Shown: one piece after another, positions 1 to 8,441 of the stretch
Layout of the letters: each line of letters starts with the position of its first letter
Numbering within the stretch: the first letter of the stretch is position 1
Assembly (NCBI RefSeq): GCF_001890385.1
Contig: NZ_CP018221.1
Location: forward strand, 1,661,501 to 1,725,500
From: Tardibacter chloracetimidivorans
GTDB taxonomy: Bacteria > Pseudomonadota > Alphaproteobacteria > Sphingomonadales > Sphingomonadaceae
Direction of reading: 5' to 3'
DNA: 64,000 bases
Position numbers and translations under genes: made by a program
The notes under the pieces: model-generated
Databases searched by the model: none
What the model was told of the DNA's origin: nothing
The model's input: the letters and a program-made list of their open reading frames with translations, nothing else

Positions 1-806
1 CTGGCGGCCATCAGATCGTAATAGTCGCGCCACATGACCTCAAACGCGCTCAGCGTCGGCATGGCCCGCGCAAGATTGAGCAGGCTGAGAACCTTGCTCA
101 TGCCATCCACGGCAACAAGAGCGACCGACTGCGTCGTGGGCATGGCGACAAGCTTCACGACCGCTTTGGTGACAATGCCGATCGTACCTTCGGTTCCGGT
201 AAAGAGCTGCTTCAGGTCATAGCCTGTATTGTTTTTGACCAGACGGTTGAGCGAACTCACGATCGTTCCATCCGCCAGCACGCCCTCCACTCCGAGGAGG
301 TTCTGCCGCGTCATGCCCCAGCGCACGACATGGTTGCCACCAGCGTTGGTTGATATGGTGCCGCCAAGGGTGGCGCTCCCCTTTGCGCCAAGATCGACCG
401 GATAGAAAAGGCCGCGCGCCTCCGCCGCCTCATGCAGAGCCTGAATCGGCACCCCTGCCTGCACCACCGCAAGCTGGTCCACTTCGCAAATCTCTTCGAT
501 CCGGTTCATCCGTTCAAGTGAGACAACGATGGAATCGGGTCTGGTGAATGCCCCGCCCGCCACGCCGGTTCGTCCTCCATGCGTCACGATGCAGAAATCA
601 TGAGCAGCAGCTGCTTCTATCACAGCGGAAAGCTGATGCGCATCGGACGGTCGGGCAATGAAGGGCGACAGGATGGGTACATGGCGAAAGGGATCGCAGG
701 AACGTGTCTCAAAGTCCGGCCGTTCCAGCAGGCCGCCATCACCAAGAATGGCGGACAGTTCGGCGCGTAGCGATGCCACGCCTTCGCCGCTGGCCAGCTC
801 AACCAT
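1..806 (-). CDS. FAD-binding oxidase/dehydrogenase, GlcD/D-2-hydroxyacid dehydrogenase type (3' end outside window)
   Basis: The reading frame runs off the left edge, so about 268 N-terminal codons are visible. They carry the FAD-binding type 4 fold: HGGRTGVAGG, then PVDLGAKGSATLGGTISTNA followed by GG, and TGTEGTIGIVTKA. This is the glycolate/D-lactate/D-2-hydroxyglutarate dehydrogenase pattern, so the enzyme probably oxidises a 2-hydroxy acid or similar alcohol with FAD. The start at 806 overlaps the stop of the upstream VOC gene by 8 bases and has an AGGA 8 bases upstream; an ATG at 815 is the alternative. It is the last visible gene of the minus-strand run 5214 to 1. The substrate cannot be named. 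Confidence 0.85.
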   Translation of the reverse strand, partial: MVELASGEGVASLRAELSAILGDGGLLERPDFETRSCDPFRHVPILSPFIARPSDAHQLSAVIEAAAAHDFCIVTHGGRTGVAGGAFTRPDSIVVSLERMNRIEEICEVDQLAVVQAGVPIQALHEAAEARGLFYPVDLGAKGSATLGGTISTNAGGNHVVRWGMTRQNLLGVEGVLADGTIVSSLNRLVKNNTGYDLKQLFTGTEGTIGIVTKAVVKLVAMPTTQSVALVAVDGMSKVLSLLNLARAMPTLSAFEVMWRDYYDLMAA

Positions 807-1266
807 CGGCGCCATCCTGCCGGCTGGTCTGAATCAGCTCGATCGAATAGCCATCCGGGTCTTTGACAAAGGCCATCATAGGACCACCTTCAACCAGCCT
901 ATATGGCTCTTTCGTGATCGTACCGCCATGCTCGGAAAGAGTCGCTGCCATTTCAGCGACGTCCGGCACTCCCACGGCGATATGCCCATATCCCGTGCCA
1001 TGACTGTAAGGCTCTTCCGCTCCCCAATTATAGGTCAGCTCAAGGGCAGGGCCGGACCCGTAATCGTCGTATGACAGGAACAGGATCGAGAACTTGTGCG
1101 CCTCGAAATCATATCGGTCGAGGATCTTCATCCCCATGCCGTCGCGGTAGAAGCGCAGCGATTCATCGACATCGCGAACCCGAATCATCGAATGCAGGAG
1201 CCGGGGACGACTTGCGTTCATACCCCAGACCCACAGGCGGTCGTCGACGTCCGCCGGATCAGCCAT
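799..1266 (-). CDS. VOC-superfamily protein, glyoxalase I-like
   Basis: This is a 155-residue protein with one full VOC unit. It contains LLHSMIRVRDVDESLRFYRD, GHIAVGVPDV and a terminal FVKDPDGYSIELI, the usual metal-binding layout (H near residue 25, E near 66, H near 93, E near 146). Lactoylglutathione lyases are of this size, but the family also holds dioxygenases and epimerases. The first ATG overlaps the preceding enoyl-CoA hydratase stop by 8 bases; an internal ATG at 1221 is also possible. Its place between a crotonase and an FAD oxidase suggests a role in the same catabolic operon, perhaps as an epimerase or lyase on a pathway intermediate. Confidence 0.8.
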   Translation of the reverse strand: MADPADVDDRLWVWGMNASRPRLLHSMIRVRDVDESLRFYRDGMGMKILDRYDFEAHKFSILFLSYDDYGSGPALELTYNWGAEEPYSHGTGYGHIAVGVPDVAEMAATLSEHGGTITKEPYRLVEGGPMMAFVKDPDGYSIELIQTSRQDGADG

Positions 1267-2071
1267 GACCTTTCTCCTTCGAGCGGCCGTGATCGAATTG
1301 CGGGTCGCGCTTTTCGAGCATGGCCTGCAATGCTTCCTTGTGATCGTTGGAGATCATACTCAGGGTCTCAAGCCGGACATGGCTGTCCGCATCGGCCAAG
1401 GCCTGACGGCACAGGGCCATGTTGATGGAAACCTTGGTGGCGCTGAGTGCCTGGTAGGGCTTGGCCGCAAGCCTTTCGGCATAGTCGGCAACGGCGGAGG
1501 CCAATTCGGCCTCCGGAAGGGCCTTGTATATCAGCCCTATTTCCGCGGCCTCCCTTCCCGTCAACGGTTCTCCGGTCAACAGATGGTGGCGTGCCCGCGC
1601 ATAGCCTATCAGATGCGGCCACATCAGCGCCCCTCCGTCACCTGCCGAAAGGCCAACCAGCACATGAGGATCGGCAATTTTCGCGGCTTCATTTGCGAAG
1701 ACCACGTCGCACATCAGAGCAAGACTTGCGCCCAATCCCATGGCGTGACCATTCACATGGGCGATGGTCGGCTTCTCAAGCGCAAGAAGGGATTTCACAA
1801 TGTCGGGTGCATCGCCCATCTCCCGGAGGACGGTTGCGCCATCCTCGAGATTCGCGAGCATCTGATTGAGATCGCCCCCGCCTGAAAAGCAGCGTCCGGC
1901 ACCGGTGAGAACAACGATGTTGCATTCATCGTCACACTGGATGTCCTTGAACACGCGCGCCAGTTCGGCATGTAGCACATGGCCGGCGGCATTGACCGGA
2001 GGGTTGTCCATCGTAACCGTGAGAACAAGGCCCCTCCGGCTGAACTTCAGTTGCTCATAACCCTCGTACAT
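1259..2071 (-). CDS. Enoyl-CoA hydratase/isomerase family (crotonase) protein
   Basis: The protein has 270 residues and a crotonase fold: AHVNGHAMGLGASLALMCDV forms the oxyanion-hole region. The two glutamates of classical enoyl-CoA hydratase are not at their usual places by eye alignment. GCELA is replaced by GASLA, and the QPE position reads DPHVLVG, followed by SAGDGG. It may therefore be an isomerase, hydrolase or C-C bond lyase rather than a simple hydratase. The start was set at 2071 because AAGGGAG lies just upstream and the family N-terminus fits; a longer frame to 2209 would overlap the upstream dehydrogenase. It is co-directional with the two acyl-CoA dehydrogenases upstream. Confidence 0.85.
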   Translation of the reverse strand: MYEGYEQLKFSRRGLVLTVTMDNPPVNAAGHVLHAELARVFKDIQCDDECNIVVLTGAGRCFSGGGDLNQMLANLEDGATVLREMGDAPDIVKSLLALEKPTIAHVNGHAMGLGASLALMCDVVFANEAAKIADPHVLVGLSAGDGGALMWPHLIGYARARHHLLTGEPLTGREAAEIGLIYKALPEAELASAVADYAERLAAKPYQALSATKVSINMALCRQALADADSHVRLETLSMISNDHKEALQAMLEKRDPQFDHGRSKEKGHG

Positions 2072-2108
2072 GCGCGCTCCCTTGCATCCGTCATGCTGGA
2101 ACCTTCGG

Positions 2109-3212
2109 TCAGGCTCCGGCCAAATATCGTTCAAAATGATGTTGCGAATTTCCAAGCAGCTGCTCTGCCACCAGCATTCGGCGCAGATGCTCTCCGACCG
2201 GATATTCAACCGTCATTCCAATGCCGCCGTGAAAGTGGACGGATTGTCCCGCGACGAAGCGCCCCGCCTGCATGACCTTGATCTTGCACGCCGAGACCGC
2301 CTTCGGCCGGCCCGCGTCGTCGTCCGCGGCGCATGCCGCAAGCGCGCGATAGACCATGGAGCGGGCGTCATTTGCCTCGACAAACAGATTGGCGACCCCG
2401 TGCTGCAAGGATTGAAAGTTGGAAAGCGCTTGACCAAACTGCTTGCGAATTCTCAGATATTCGGCAGTCAGTTCGATCGCTCGATCCATGCATCCAAGAG
2501 CGTCGGCACATAGCAGCACGGTCGCCTCATCCAGCGCCCGGTCAAGGATCGAGGTGGCGACGGCCGTATCTGCAAGTATCGCGTCGGCAGGCAGCTGAAC
2601 GCCCTTGAATCTGACATCGCAGGCATTGGCCTCGTCAATCGTGCGATAGTTGCGGCGCTCCACGCCCGCCACATTCGCATCGACAATGAAAAGCGCCGGC
2701 GCCGTATCTCCTTCGCTCCGTGCGGCGACGATAAGGTAGTCAGCCTCCACTCCTCCCAAAACCAGGGTCTTTGAGCCATTGAGCAGATAGCTCCCATCCG
2801 GCTGCTTCGAGGAGACGGTCGCAAGCCCGGCCAGCGAATAGCGATGCGCAGTTTCGTAGAGGGCCGCTGCAAAACGCTGAGCGCCTCCCACCAATTCTTC
2901 CAGGGGACTGTTTGCCGTGCCCGCCAAAGCCATCAGCCGCGCAGGAAGAAAGCCGCTGAAAATAAACGGCTCGCGCGCAATGCCACGCCCCAGTTCTTCC
3001 GCGATAATCGCGATGTCCTCAAGCGGACGCTCAAGACCCCCTGCACTTTCGGGAACCGCCAACATCAGCCAGCCCATGTCGGCAAAGTCGCCCCAGCAAT
3101 CCTCCCCGCTGGCTATCCTTTTTCCGCGAGACGCATAATCGAGCTTGTCCGCAACAAATCGCCTTGCGCCGTCGCGAAGCATTTCCTGTTCATCTGTCAG
3201 CCGAAAATCCAT
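2109..3212 (-). CDS. Acyl-CoA dehydrogenase, short subunit of a likely heteromeric pair
   Basis: At 367 residues this is a short acyl-CoA dehydrogenase (MDFRLTDEQEMLRDGARRFV...). The C-terminal half has YLRIRKQFGQALSNFQSLQH and a HGGIGMTVEYPVGEHLRR segment. It lies 26 bases downstream of a second, different acyl-CoA dehydrogenase. Adjacent unlike subunits of this kind form alpha2beta2 dehydrogenases in mycobacterial cholesterol side-chain catabolism (FadE26-FadE27, FadE28-FadE29). By analogy this would be the subunit without the catalytic base. The reaction is FAD-dependent alpha,beta-desaturation of a bulky acyl-CoA. The substrate is not known. Confidence 0.88.
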   Translation of the reverse strand: MDFRLTDEQEMLRDGARRFVADKLDYASRGKRIASGEDCWGDFADMGWLMLAVPESAGGLERPLEDIAIIAEELGRGIAREPFIFSGFLPARLMALAGTANSPLEELVGGAQRFAAALYETAHRYSLAGLATVSSKQPDGSYLLNGSKTLVLGGVEADYLIVAARSEGDTAPALFIVDANVAGVERRNYRTIDEANACDVRFKGVQLPADAILADTAVATSILDRALDEATVLLCADALGCMDRAIELTAEYLRIRKQFGQALSNFQSLQHGVANLFVEANDARSMVYRALAACAADDDAGRPKAVSACKIKVMQAGRFVAGQSVHFHGGIGMTVEYPVGEHLRRMLVAEQLLGNSQHHFERYLAGA

Positions 3213-3238
3213 GACGTCCCATTCGCTCCAGCTGTCAG

Positions 3239-4426
3239 TCAGCCGCGATACAATGTGTTCCAGATAATGCCGCGCTGTATTTCATTGGTTCCGCCGAAGA
3301 TGGTGGAGGCCCTGAAATACAGATATTGGTCGAGCTTGCCGGGCACCCAATCGCTTGCATCTGCATAGTTGGGCGCGCTGTCCGTTGGCTGAAACCGTGG
3401 CACCATCTGGGTGCCTGCGATCGCGAGTTCCAATTCGCCGGCCTGAAGAAGCAGTTCTGATCCACGAATCTTGAGCGCCGAAGCCGCGGCGCCCAGAAGG
3501 GGACTTTCCTCGCTGGCGAGCACTCGCAGCACCGACCACTCCAGCGCATCGACGTCGATTTCAAGCTGCGCGACCTGCCGCCGGTATTCAGCCGCCTCCG
3601 CCGCCGATAGCCCCTGCGACTGCGCGCGATTGATCATGCCTGATATGCGTCGCACATAACGCTTCAACATGCCGGCATAGGCATTGTGCGTGCGCTCGTT
3701 GTTGAGAAGAAACTTCGCCTGCTTCCAGCCTGTATCGGGCTCTCCGATCAGATTGGCCGCAGGTACACGCACATCGTCAAGGAACACCTCGTTCACGTTG
3801 TGCGAGCCGTCTATGGTCGGAATCCAGCGGCACTCCACGCCCGGTGCGTCCATCGGCACGAGAATCATGGAAAGCCCCGCCTGTGGCTTTACCTGATCGT
3901 TCGTGCGCGCAAGACAGATCATGTAATCCGCCATATGCGCCGAGGTGGTCCAGATCTTCTGGCCCGAGATGATATAATCGCCGCCGTCCTTCACCGCGCG
4001 CGTGCGAACGCTGGCAAGATCCGACCCCGCCTGCGGCTCGGAGAAACCTTGGCAGAACCAGATTTCCGCCCGCAGGATCGGTTCCAGGAACCGCTTTTTC
4101 ATCTCGGTCGATCCAAAGCGGCAAATAACCGGGCCGACCATTCCAAGTGCTATCAGACTGATTTCGGGCGCGTTCGCCAATCCATATTCGACTTCGAAGA
4201 GGTATTTCTGAATAGGCGTCCATCCGGGACCGCCATGTTCCTTCGGCCAGTTCGGCGCCACCCAGCCTTTTTTGTACAGCGTCCGGTGCCAAGGATCGAC
4301 CTCGCTGCGATGAAGATGGAAACCGGTCGCCTCCTTGCGAGCCAGTTCAGGGGGCAGATGGTCCCGCAGAAAAGCGCGAACTTCCTCGCGAAAGGCCTCA
4401 TCTTCAGGAGTGAACGCAAGCTGCAC
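3239..4426 (-). CDS. Acyl-CoA dehydrogenase, large subunit of the pair
   Basis: This is a 395-residue acyl-CoA dehydrogenase with the standard blocks: FCQGFSEPQAGSDLASVRTR, GQKIWTTSAHMADYMICLAR, and the C-terminal FGGTNEIQRGIIWNTLYRG. An LLNNERTHNAY segment in the middle domain probably supplies the glutamate base, as in the FadE26/FadE28-like group. The start is GTG at 4426, two bases after the stop of the decarboxylase-family gene, with GGAG in place as ribosome binding site. The tight spacing to its partner at 2109-3212 supports co-expression and a shared complex. Confidence 0.9.
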   Translation of the reverse strand: MQLAFTPEDEAFREEVRAFLRDHLPPELARKEATGFHLHRSEVDPWHRTLYKKGWVAPNWPKEHGGPGWTPIQKYLFEVEYGLANAPEISLIALGMVGPVICRFGSTEMKKRFLEPILRAEIWFCQGFSEPQAGSDLASVRTRAVKDGGDYIISGQKIWTTSAHMADYMICLARTNDQVKPQAGLSMILVPMDAPGVECRWIPTIDGSHNVNEVFLDDVRVPAANLIGEPDTGWKQAKFLLNNERTHNAYAGMLKRYVRRISGMINRAQSQGLSAAEAAEYRRQVAQLEIDVDALEWSVLRVLASEESPLLGAAASALKIRGSELLLQAGELELAIAGTQMVPRFQPTDSAPNYADASDWVPGKLDQYLYFRASTIFGGTNEIQRGIIWNTLYRG

Positions 4427-4428
4427 GT

Positions 4429-5214
4429 CTAAGCTCCAACCAGACGGCGCGTCGCCGCACGATCAATGATCACGTCGCCACTGGCCACAAAGGCAGACCT
4501 GGACTTTACAATCGGAATATCCGCAAGACCGGCCACCACGCGCGAGGAGAAGGGCGCAGCCAGGCCATTGGCCTTGTGGAAGGATATGGCGCTGTTTCCG
4601 CTCCAGGCCTGTCGATAAGTCCAGCGCGTCACATTGGCCAGCGGATAGTCGGCATCCGGAGGGCCTTCAGCGCTCGGTATGTGTTTCCAGCCAAAGGTGA
4701 CGACTTCCGAGGCTCCGGCGTTGATACGGGCCAGCTGCTCTTCGGAAAGCGGTGAAAGGGCGGACGCCTCGCCTTCCATCAGCAGCGCGCCTTCTTCCCG
4801 ACATTCAAACCGGCGCGCCCCGCCCAGATCCTCTACCGGCGCCAGTTCACCCGGAAGCTTGGCGAACCCCATGAACTCGCGCCCGGCAATCAGCGCGCCG
4901 ACTCGGTCGACCCACATCACGGGTGAAAAGCCGCCCGCGAGTTCTCCGCCGGTTGTCATGATCCTTGCGGCCAGCGCCACTACGATCTCTGAATAGCCGC
5001 GCCCACCCAGGTAATCGACCGAGGGATAGGTTATACGGGTGATCGAAAAGGTAGGCCGCTCCGCCGGTACCATAGGAGCGGGAAGTAAAGCAGCCGCTCC
5101 CTCCGCCGTCGTCTCGAACGAAAGGGCGACGACCTCCGCGTCGACGACTTCGCTCCGGTCCGGCATCAGCGAAGGACCAAATGCTGTAGGCATGTCGTAG
5201 CGCAAGGCATTCAT
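4429..5214 (-). CDS. Acetoacetate decarboxylase (ADC) family protein
   Basis: The protein has 261 residues from the chosen ATG (MNALRYDMPTAFGPSLMPDR). It shows the ADC-superfamily core: TRITYPSVDYLGGRGYSEIV, FSPVMWVDRVGALIAGREFM and GFAKLPGEL, where the Lys is a candidate for the Schiff-base position. Family members decarboxylate beta-keto acids or act as aldolase-dehydratases, so the exact reaction is open. An in-frame ATG 45 bases further upstream (5259) has no ribosome binding site, whereas AAGGAG lies about 13 bases before 5214. It is the first gene of the minus-strand operon 5214-1. Confidence 0.75.
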   Translation of the reverse strand: MNALRYDMPTAFGPSLMPDRSEVVDAEVVALSFETTAEGAAALLPAPMVPAERPTFSITRITYPSVDYLGGRGYSEIVVALAARIMTTGGELAGGFSPVMWVDRVGALIAGREFMGFAKLPGELAPVEDLGGARRFECREEGALLMEGEASALSPLSEEQLARINAGASEVVTFGWKHIPSAEGPPDADYPLANVTRWTYRQAWSGNSAISFHKANGLAAPFSSRVVAGLADIPIVKSRSAFVASGDVIIDRAATRRLVGA

Positions 5215-5264
5215 GGTCCGGGCGATACTCCTTTCCGGGACGAAGGCGTTAAAACACATCTGAT

Positions 5265-5277
5265 CCGTACGTTACGG
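5265..5277. promoter_or_regulatory. Short dyad CCGTA-CGT-TACGG upstream of the 5214-1 operon
   Basis: A perfect inverted repeat with 5-base arms lies in the 248-base gap between the decarboxylase-family gene and the LuxR gene, about 50 bases ahead of the chosen start. It could be a regulator site for the minus-strand operon. A 13-base dyad is short and could occur by chance. Apart from this dyad nothing else in the gap (5215-5462) could be assigned. Confidence 0.25.
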
Positions 5278-5462
5278 CGCAGCCAACCGTCTTCACCTTA
5301 GCCGCAATGCCAATTGCCCGGCCCGGCAGAGGCCATTTAGAGCGACGTGCGTTGGAAATCGGTCAACCGATGCAGGGGGCGCTTAGCCAATCCGGCAAAG
5401 CCATCGTCGCCACTCCGCTCAACGCCCAGCAGGGTCGACCCTTGGTTCGTCAACCGCTTTCA

Positions 5463-6275
5463 TCAGCCGACCGACGCAAGAGGCGGAGCCTGAGGCGGGG
5501 ATGCGATACTAAGATAACCCAGTTGGCCCGCACGGAAAACCGCTTGTGAACGATTTACCGCGCCCAATTTGGTCGCTGCATTCTGAAGATGAAAGCGGAT
5601 CGTCGGCCTGGACCGGCCCATGATCGTAGCAATCTCGTCATCGGTCTTGCCGCGCGACACCCAACGCAGGCAATTCACCTCAAGTCTGGTCAATACCACC
5701 GCATCGGGCAACCAGCGATCTGCTGTGCCCAACCGGGCGTAACTCTCAATGAAAAGATGACCCAGCAAATATAGTGTTTCGAAGTATCTGTCGAGTTCAT
5801 GCGAAAGGTCGTCTCTCGCATTATCCCTGCATGAAAATGAAACGATTCCGATACGGCTGAAGGGCAGATGTACCGGGATAATAATGCTCGCCGGATTCGG
5901 CACCAGCCGCCCATAGTAGGACTCAAAATCAAATTCGGGCAAAATCACATTGCCGTCGCGATCACGGGCTCCTTGACGATTGGACCAAAACGGCCGGCTT
6001 TCTATTCGGCAGGCTTCGGCCACCGGCGCCCGCAACCCGAAACGGACGTCGTGCCACCACTGCCAGCCTTCGGGGCTCCAGCCAAACACAGCGGTTGCCA
6101 GTATCTCTCCGTCTTCGTCGCGCATCGCTACGCGCGCGGCTATATTGTCGCTTGCCGCGACCCGAAAGTTTCCAAGCGATATGGCGGCATCACGCAAATA
6201 TTCGGACGCAGGCCGAACATCGGACAATGCACGGATCGTCACCTTTTCAACTTCAATCCGCGAACGTTCCGGCAT
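5463..6275 (-). CDS. LuxR-family transcriptional regulator
   Basis: The 270-residue protein has a C-terminal LuxR/FixJ-type helix-turn-helix at about residues 195-255 (LTRLEVNCLRWVSRGKTDDE, then IATIMGRSRPTIRFHLQNAA). The N-terminal 180 residues resemble the autoinducer-binding alpha/beta domain in layout (WSPEGWQWWHDVRFGL, IIIPVHLPFSRIGIVSF). The ligand may be a metabolite rather than a homoserine lactone, since no luxI-like gene is nearby. The start was placed at 6275 because GGAGA lies 7 bases upstream; 35 extra codons are open upstream but look non-coding. It is transcribed divergently from the acyl-CoA dehydrogenase at 6423 and probably controls the flanking catabolic operons. Confidence 0.85.
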   Translation of the reverse strand: MPERSRIEVEKVTIRALSDVRPASEYLRDAAISLGNFRVAASDNIAARVAMRDEDGEILATAVFGWSPEGWQWWHDVRFGLRAPVAEACRIESRPFWSNRQGARDRDGNVILPEFDFESYYGRLVPNPASIIIPVHLPFSRIGIVSFSCRDNARDDLSHELDRYFETLYLLGHLFIESYARLGTADRWLPDAVVLTRLEVNCLRWVSRGKTDDEIATIMGRSRPTIRFHLQNAATKLGAVNRSQAVFRAGQLGYLSIASPPQAPPLASVG

Positions 6276-6330
6276 CGCGCGATCTCCCTGCCAAGTGAAT
6301 AGCCGATAGCCGCACCGCGATCTTGCCTCC

Positions 6331-6380
6331 GTGCGCAATACGATCGAACCTATCAGATTGGATGATCGCCCTTTGCGCAC
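6331..6380. promoter_or_regulatory. Spaced inverted repeat in the divergent luxR/acyl-CoA dehydrogenase promoter
   Basis: GTGCGCAA (6331-6338) and its perfect complement TTGCGCAC (6373-6380) sit between the divergent starts at 6275 and 6423. Their centres are 42 bases apart, close to four helical turns, which would suit looping by a dimeric regulator. The LuxR protein encoded next to it is the obvious candidate. No experimental support exists here. Confidence 0.35.
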
Positions 6381-6422
6381 AAACCTCCCATCAATGGCTT
6401 ATCTGAGCGGAGAGGGTTGTTC

Positions 6423-7595
6423 GTGTCGTCTTTAAATATCGCTCGCCCGGGCTTCATGAGGCGGGAAGAGCATCACATCTTCGAGGACATGGTCGGACGC
6501 TTCCTGCTGGATCATGCCGCGCCGGAGAGGACGCGCGCGTGGAGGGAAAAGGGATTAGTCGATCGGGAAACGTGGCGCGCCGCAGGCGAGGCCGGCCTGC
6601 TTGGTCTTTGCGTGCCGAGCGAATACGGCGGTCCGGGCGTGGACTTTACCTTCGACGCAATCCTGATGGAGCAGCTTGGCCAGCATCATGCGCTCAATTT
6701 TGCAATACCGCTGCACAATGCCGTCGTGGCCCCCTATATCGTCTCCTACGGAGACGAGCAGCAAAAGCGGCGATGGCTGCCGGGCGTCGTTTCGGGAGAA
6801 ACCATTCTTGCGGTTGCCATGACCGAGCCTGGCGCGGGCTCCGATCTCCAGTCCATGAAAACTTACGCGCGCCGCGATGGCGACGATTATATAATCAACG
6901 GACAGAAGACGTTTATCTCGAACGGCGCTCATGCTTCGCTGATCATCGTGGCGGCAAAGACCGACCCCAAAGCGGGCGCGAAGGGCATATCGCTTTTTTC
7001 CGTCGAAACCGAGAAGACCGACGGCTTCACCCGCGGCAAACTGCTGGACAAGATCGGTCAGGAGGGGCGCGATACAGCAGAGTTGTTTTTCAGCGACATG
7101 CGCGTGCCTGCTGAAAATCTGATCGGTTCTGAAGGCGGCGGCTTTGGCATGCTGATGGAAAAGCTGCCACAGGAGCGCCTTGTCATTGCATGGCAGGCAA
7201 TGGCTATGATGGACGCGGCAATCGGCCAAACCATCGCCTATGCGTCGGACCGACGCGCTTTTGGCAAGTCCTTGCTGGATTTTCAGAACAGTCAGTTCAA
7301 GCTCGCCGAGTGCAAGACATCGGCGAGCATAGCGCAGACATTTCTATACTACTGCACCGAACAACTCCTGTCCGGAACACTCGACCCCGTCACGGCATCG
7401 ATGGCGAAATACTGGATCACGGAAACCCAGGGCAAAGTCATAGACGAATGCCTGCAGCTTTATGGCGGCTATGGATATATGGCCGAATACCCTATCGCCG
7501 AGATGTACAAGGACGCACGGGCCTACCGCATTTATGGGGGCACGAATGAAATCATGAAGCTCCTGATCGCCCGTTCATTGCGAGACCAGAAATGA
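6423..7595 (+). CDS. Acyl-CoA dehydrogenase, LCAD-like
   Basis: This 390-residue acyl-CoA dehydrogenase contains VAMTEPGAGSDLQSMKTYAR, NGQKTFISNGAHASLIIVAA and the C-terminal YGGTNEIMKLLIARSL. The segment EKLPQERLVIAWQ places a glutamate near residue 251, as in long-chain acyl-CoA dehydrogenases. So this enzyme, unlike the 2109 subunit, should be self-sufficient. A GTG at 6423 is the likely start, with AGAGGG 6 bases upstream; an in-frame TTG at 6417 would touch that site. It opens the plus-strand operon 6423-10409 and overlaps the next gene by ATGA. Confidence 0.9.
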   Translation: MSSLNIARPGFMRREEHHIFEDMVGRFLLDHAAPERTRAWREKGLVDRETWRAAGEAGLLGLCVPSEYGGPGVDFTFDAILMEQLGQHHALNFAIPLHNAVVAPYIVSYGDEQQKRRWLPGVVSGETILAVAMTEPGAGSDLQSMKTYARRDGDDYIINGQKTFISNGAHASLIIVAAKTDPKAGAKGISLFSVETEKTDGFTRGKLLDKIGQEGRDTAELFFSDMRVPAENLIGSEGGGFGMLMEKLPQERLVIAWQAMAMMDAAIGQTIAYASDRRAFGKSLLDFQNSQFKLAECKTSASIAQTFLYYCTEQLLSGTLDPVTASMAKYWITETQGKVIDECLQLYGGYGYMAEYPIAEMYKDARAYRIYGGTNEIMKLLIARSLRDQK

Positions 7596-8413
7596 ACGGA
7601 GGAGAAGAAGCGCCACGGACACGATCCGTACTTTATGAAAAGGAAAAGGAAACGGGCATTGCGCGCCTGCGACTGAACCGTCCGGAATTGCTCAATAGCC
7701 TCAGTTTCGCAATGATCAAGGAATTGATCGGCCTATTGAACGACATAGACTGCGACGACGAGGCGCGATGCGTTCTCATTTCCGCGAGTGGCCGCGCCTT
7801 CTGCGGAGGCGCGGATCTCAACGCCGCAGGTCCGTCAGCAGACCCGAGGCGCCCCCGCGATGTGGGCCAGGTGGTTGAAGATTATTACAATCCGCTGATC
7901 GATCGCCTTTCAAGCCTTCGCATTCCGATTGTCGTCGCGGTGAATGGGCCGGCCGTCGGCGCGGGTATGTCGCTGGCCCTGCAAGGCGATATCGTCGTCG
8001 CCGCGCACAGCGCCTTTTTCCTTCAGGCGTTTACGCGGGTTGGTCTTGTGCCGGATTCGGGCGCAACCTGGGTGCTCCCCCGATTGATCGGCATAGCACG
8101 CGCCAAGGCCATGATGATGCTGGCCGAACGCATTTCCGCGCAGGACGCCGTATCCATGGGATTGATATATGAGGCAGTAGCCGATGACAGGCTTGACGCC
8201 AGGGCGGAAGAAATTGCCCGGCGTCTGGCCATGGGCCCCACCGTCAGCTACGGCCTGATCCGCCAGACCGTGCGGGAGGGCCTGACGGGCGACCTCGCGA
8301 CATCGTTGCGGCTTGAGCGCGAGGCGCAACGAACAGCCGGACTTACGGCGGACTATGCCGAAGGTGTGCGCGCCTTTCATGAAAAGCGACAACCCAAGTT
8401 CAACGGCCGGTGA
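7592..8413 (+). CDS. Enoyl-CoA hydratase/isomerase family protein, PaaG-like
   Basis: This 273-residue crotonase-fold protein overlaps the preceding gene by 4 bases. The oxyanion-hole segment is AVNGPAVGAGMSLALQGDIV. The catalytic loop reads GLVPDSGATWVLPRLIG, with an aspartate where PaaG-type isomerases have theirs and no classical hydratase glutamate pair. It is therefore better described as a PaaG/Eci-like enoyl-CoA isomerase than as a simple hydratase. It acts with the dehydrogenase, thiolase and SDR of the same operon in CoA-ester breakdown. Confidence 0.87.
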   Translation: MNGGEEAPRTRSVLYEKEKETGIARLRLNRPELLNSLSFAMIKELIGLLNDIDCDDEARCVLISASGRAFCGGADLNAAGPSADPRRPRDVGQVVEDYYNPLIDRLSSLRIPIVVAVNGPAVGAGMSLALQGDIVVAAHSAFFLQAFTRVGLVPDSGATWVLPRLIGIARAKAMMMLAERISAQDAVSMGLIYEAVADDRLDARAEEIARRLAMGPTVSYGLIRQTVREGLTGDLATSLRLEREAQRTAGLTADYAEGVRAFHEKRQPKFNGR

Positions 8414-8441
8414 AGGCCGGTCTTTTATTGAGAGTGTGAGA

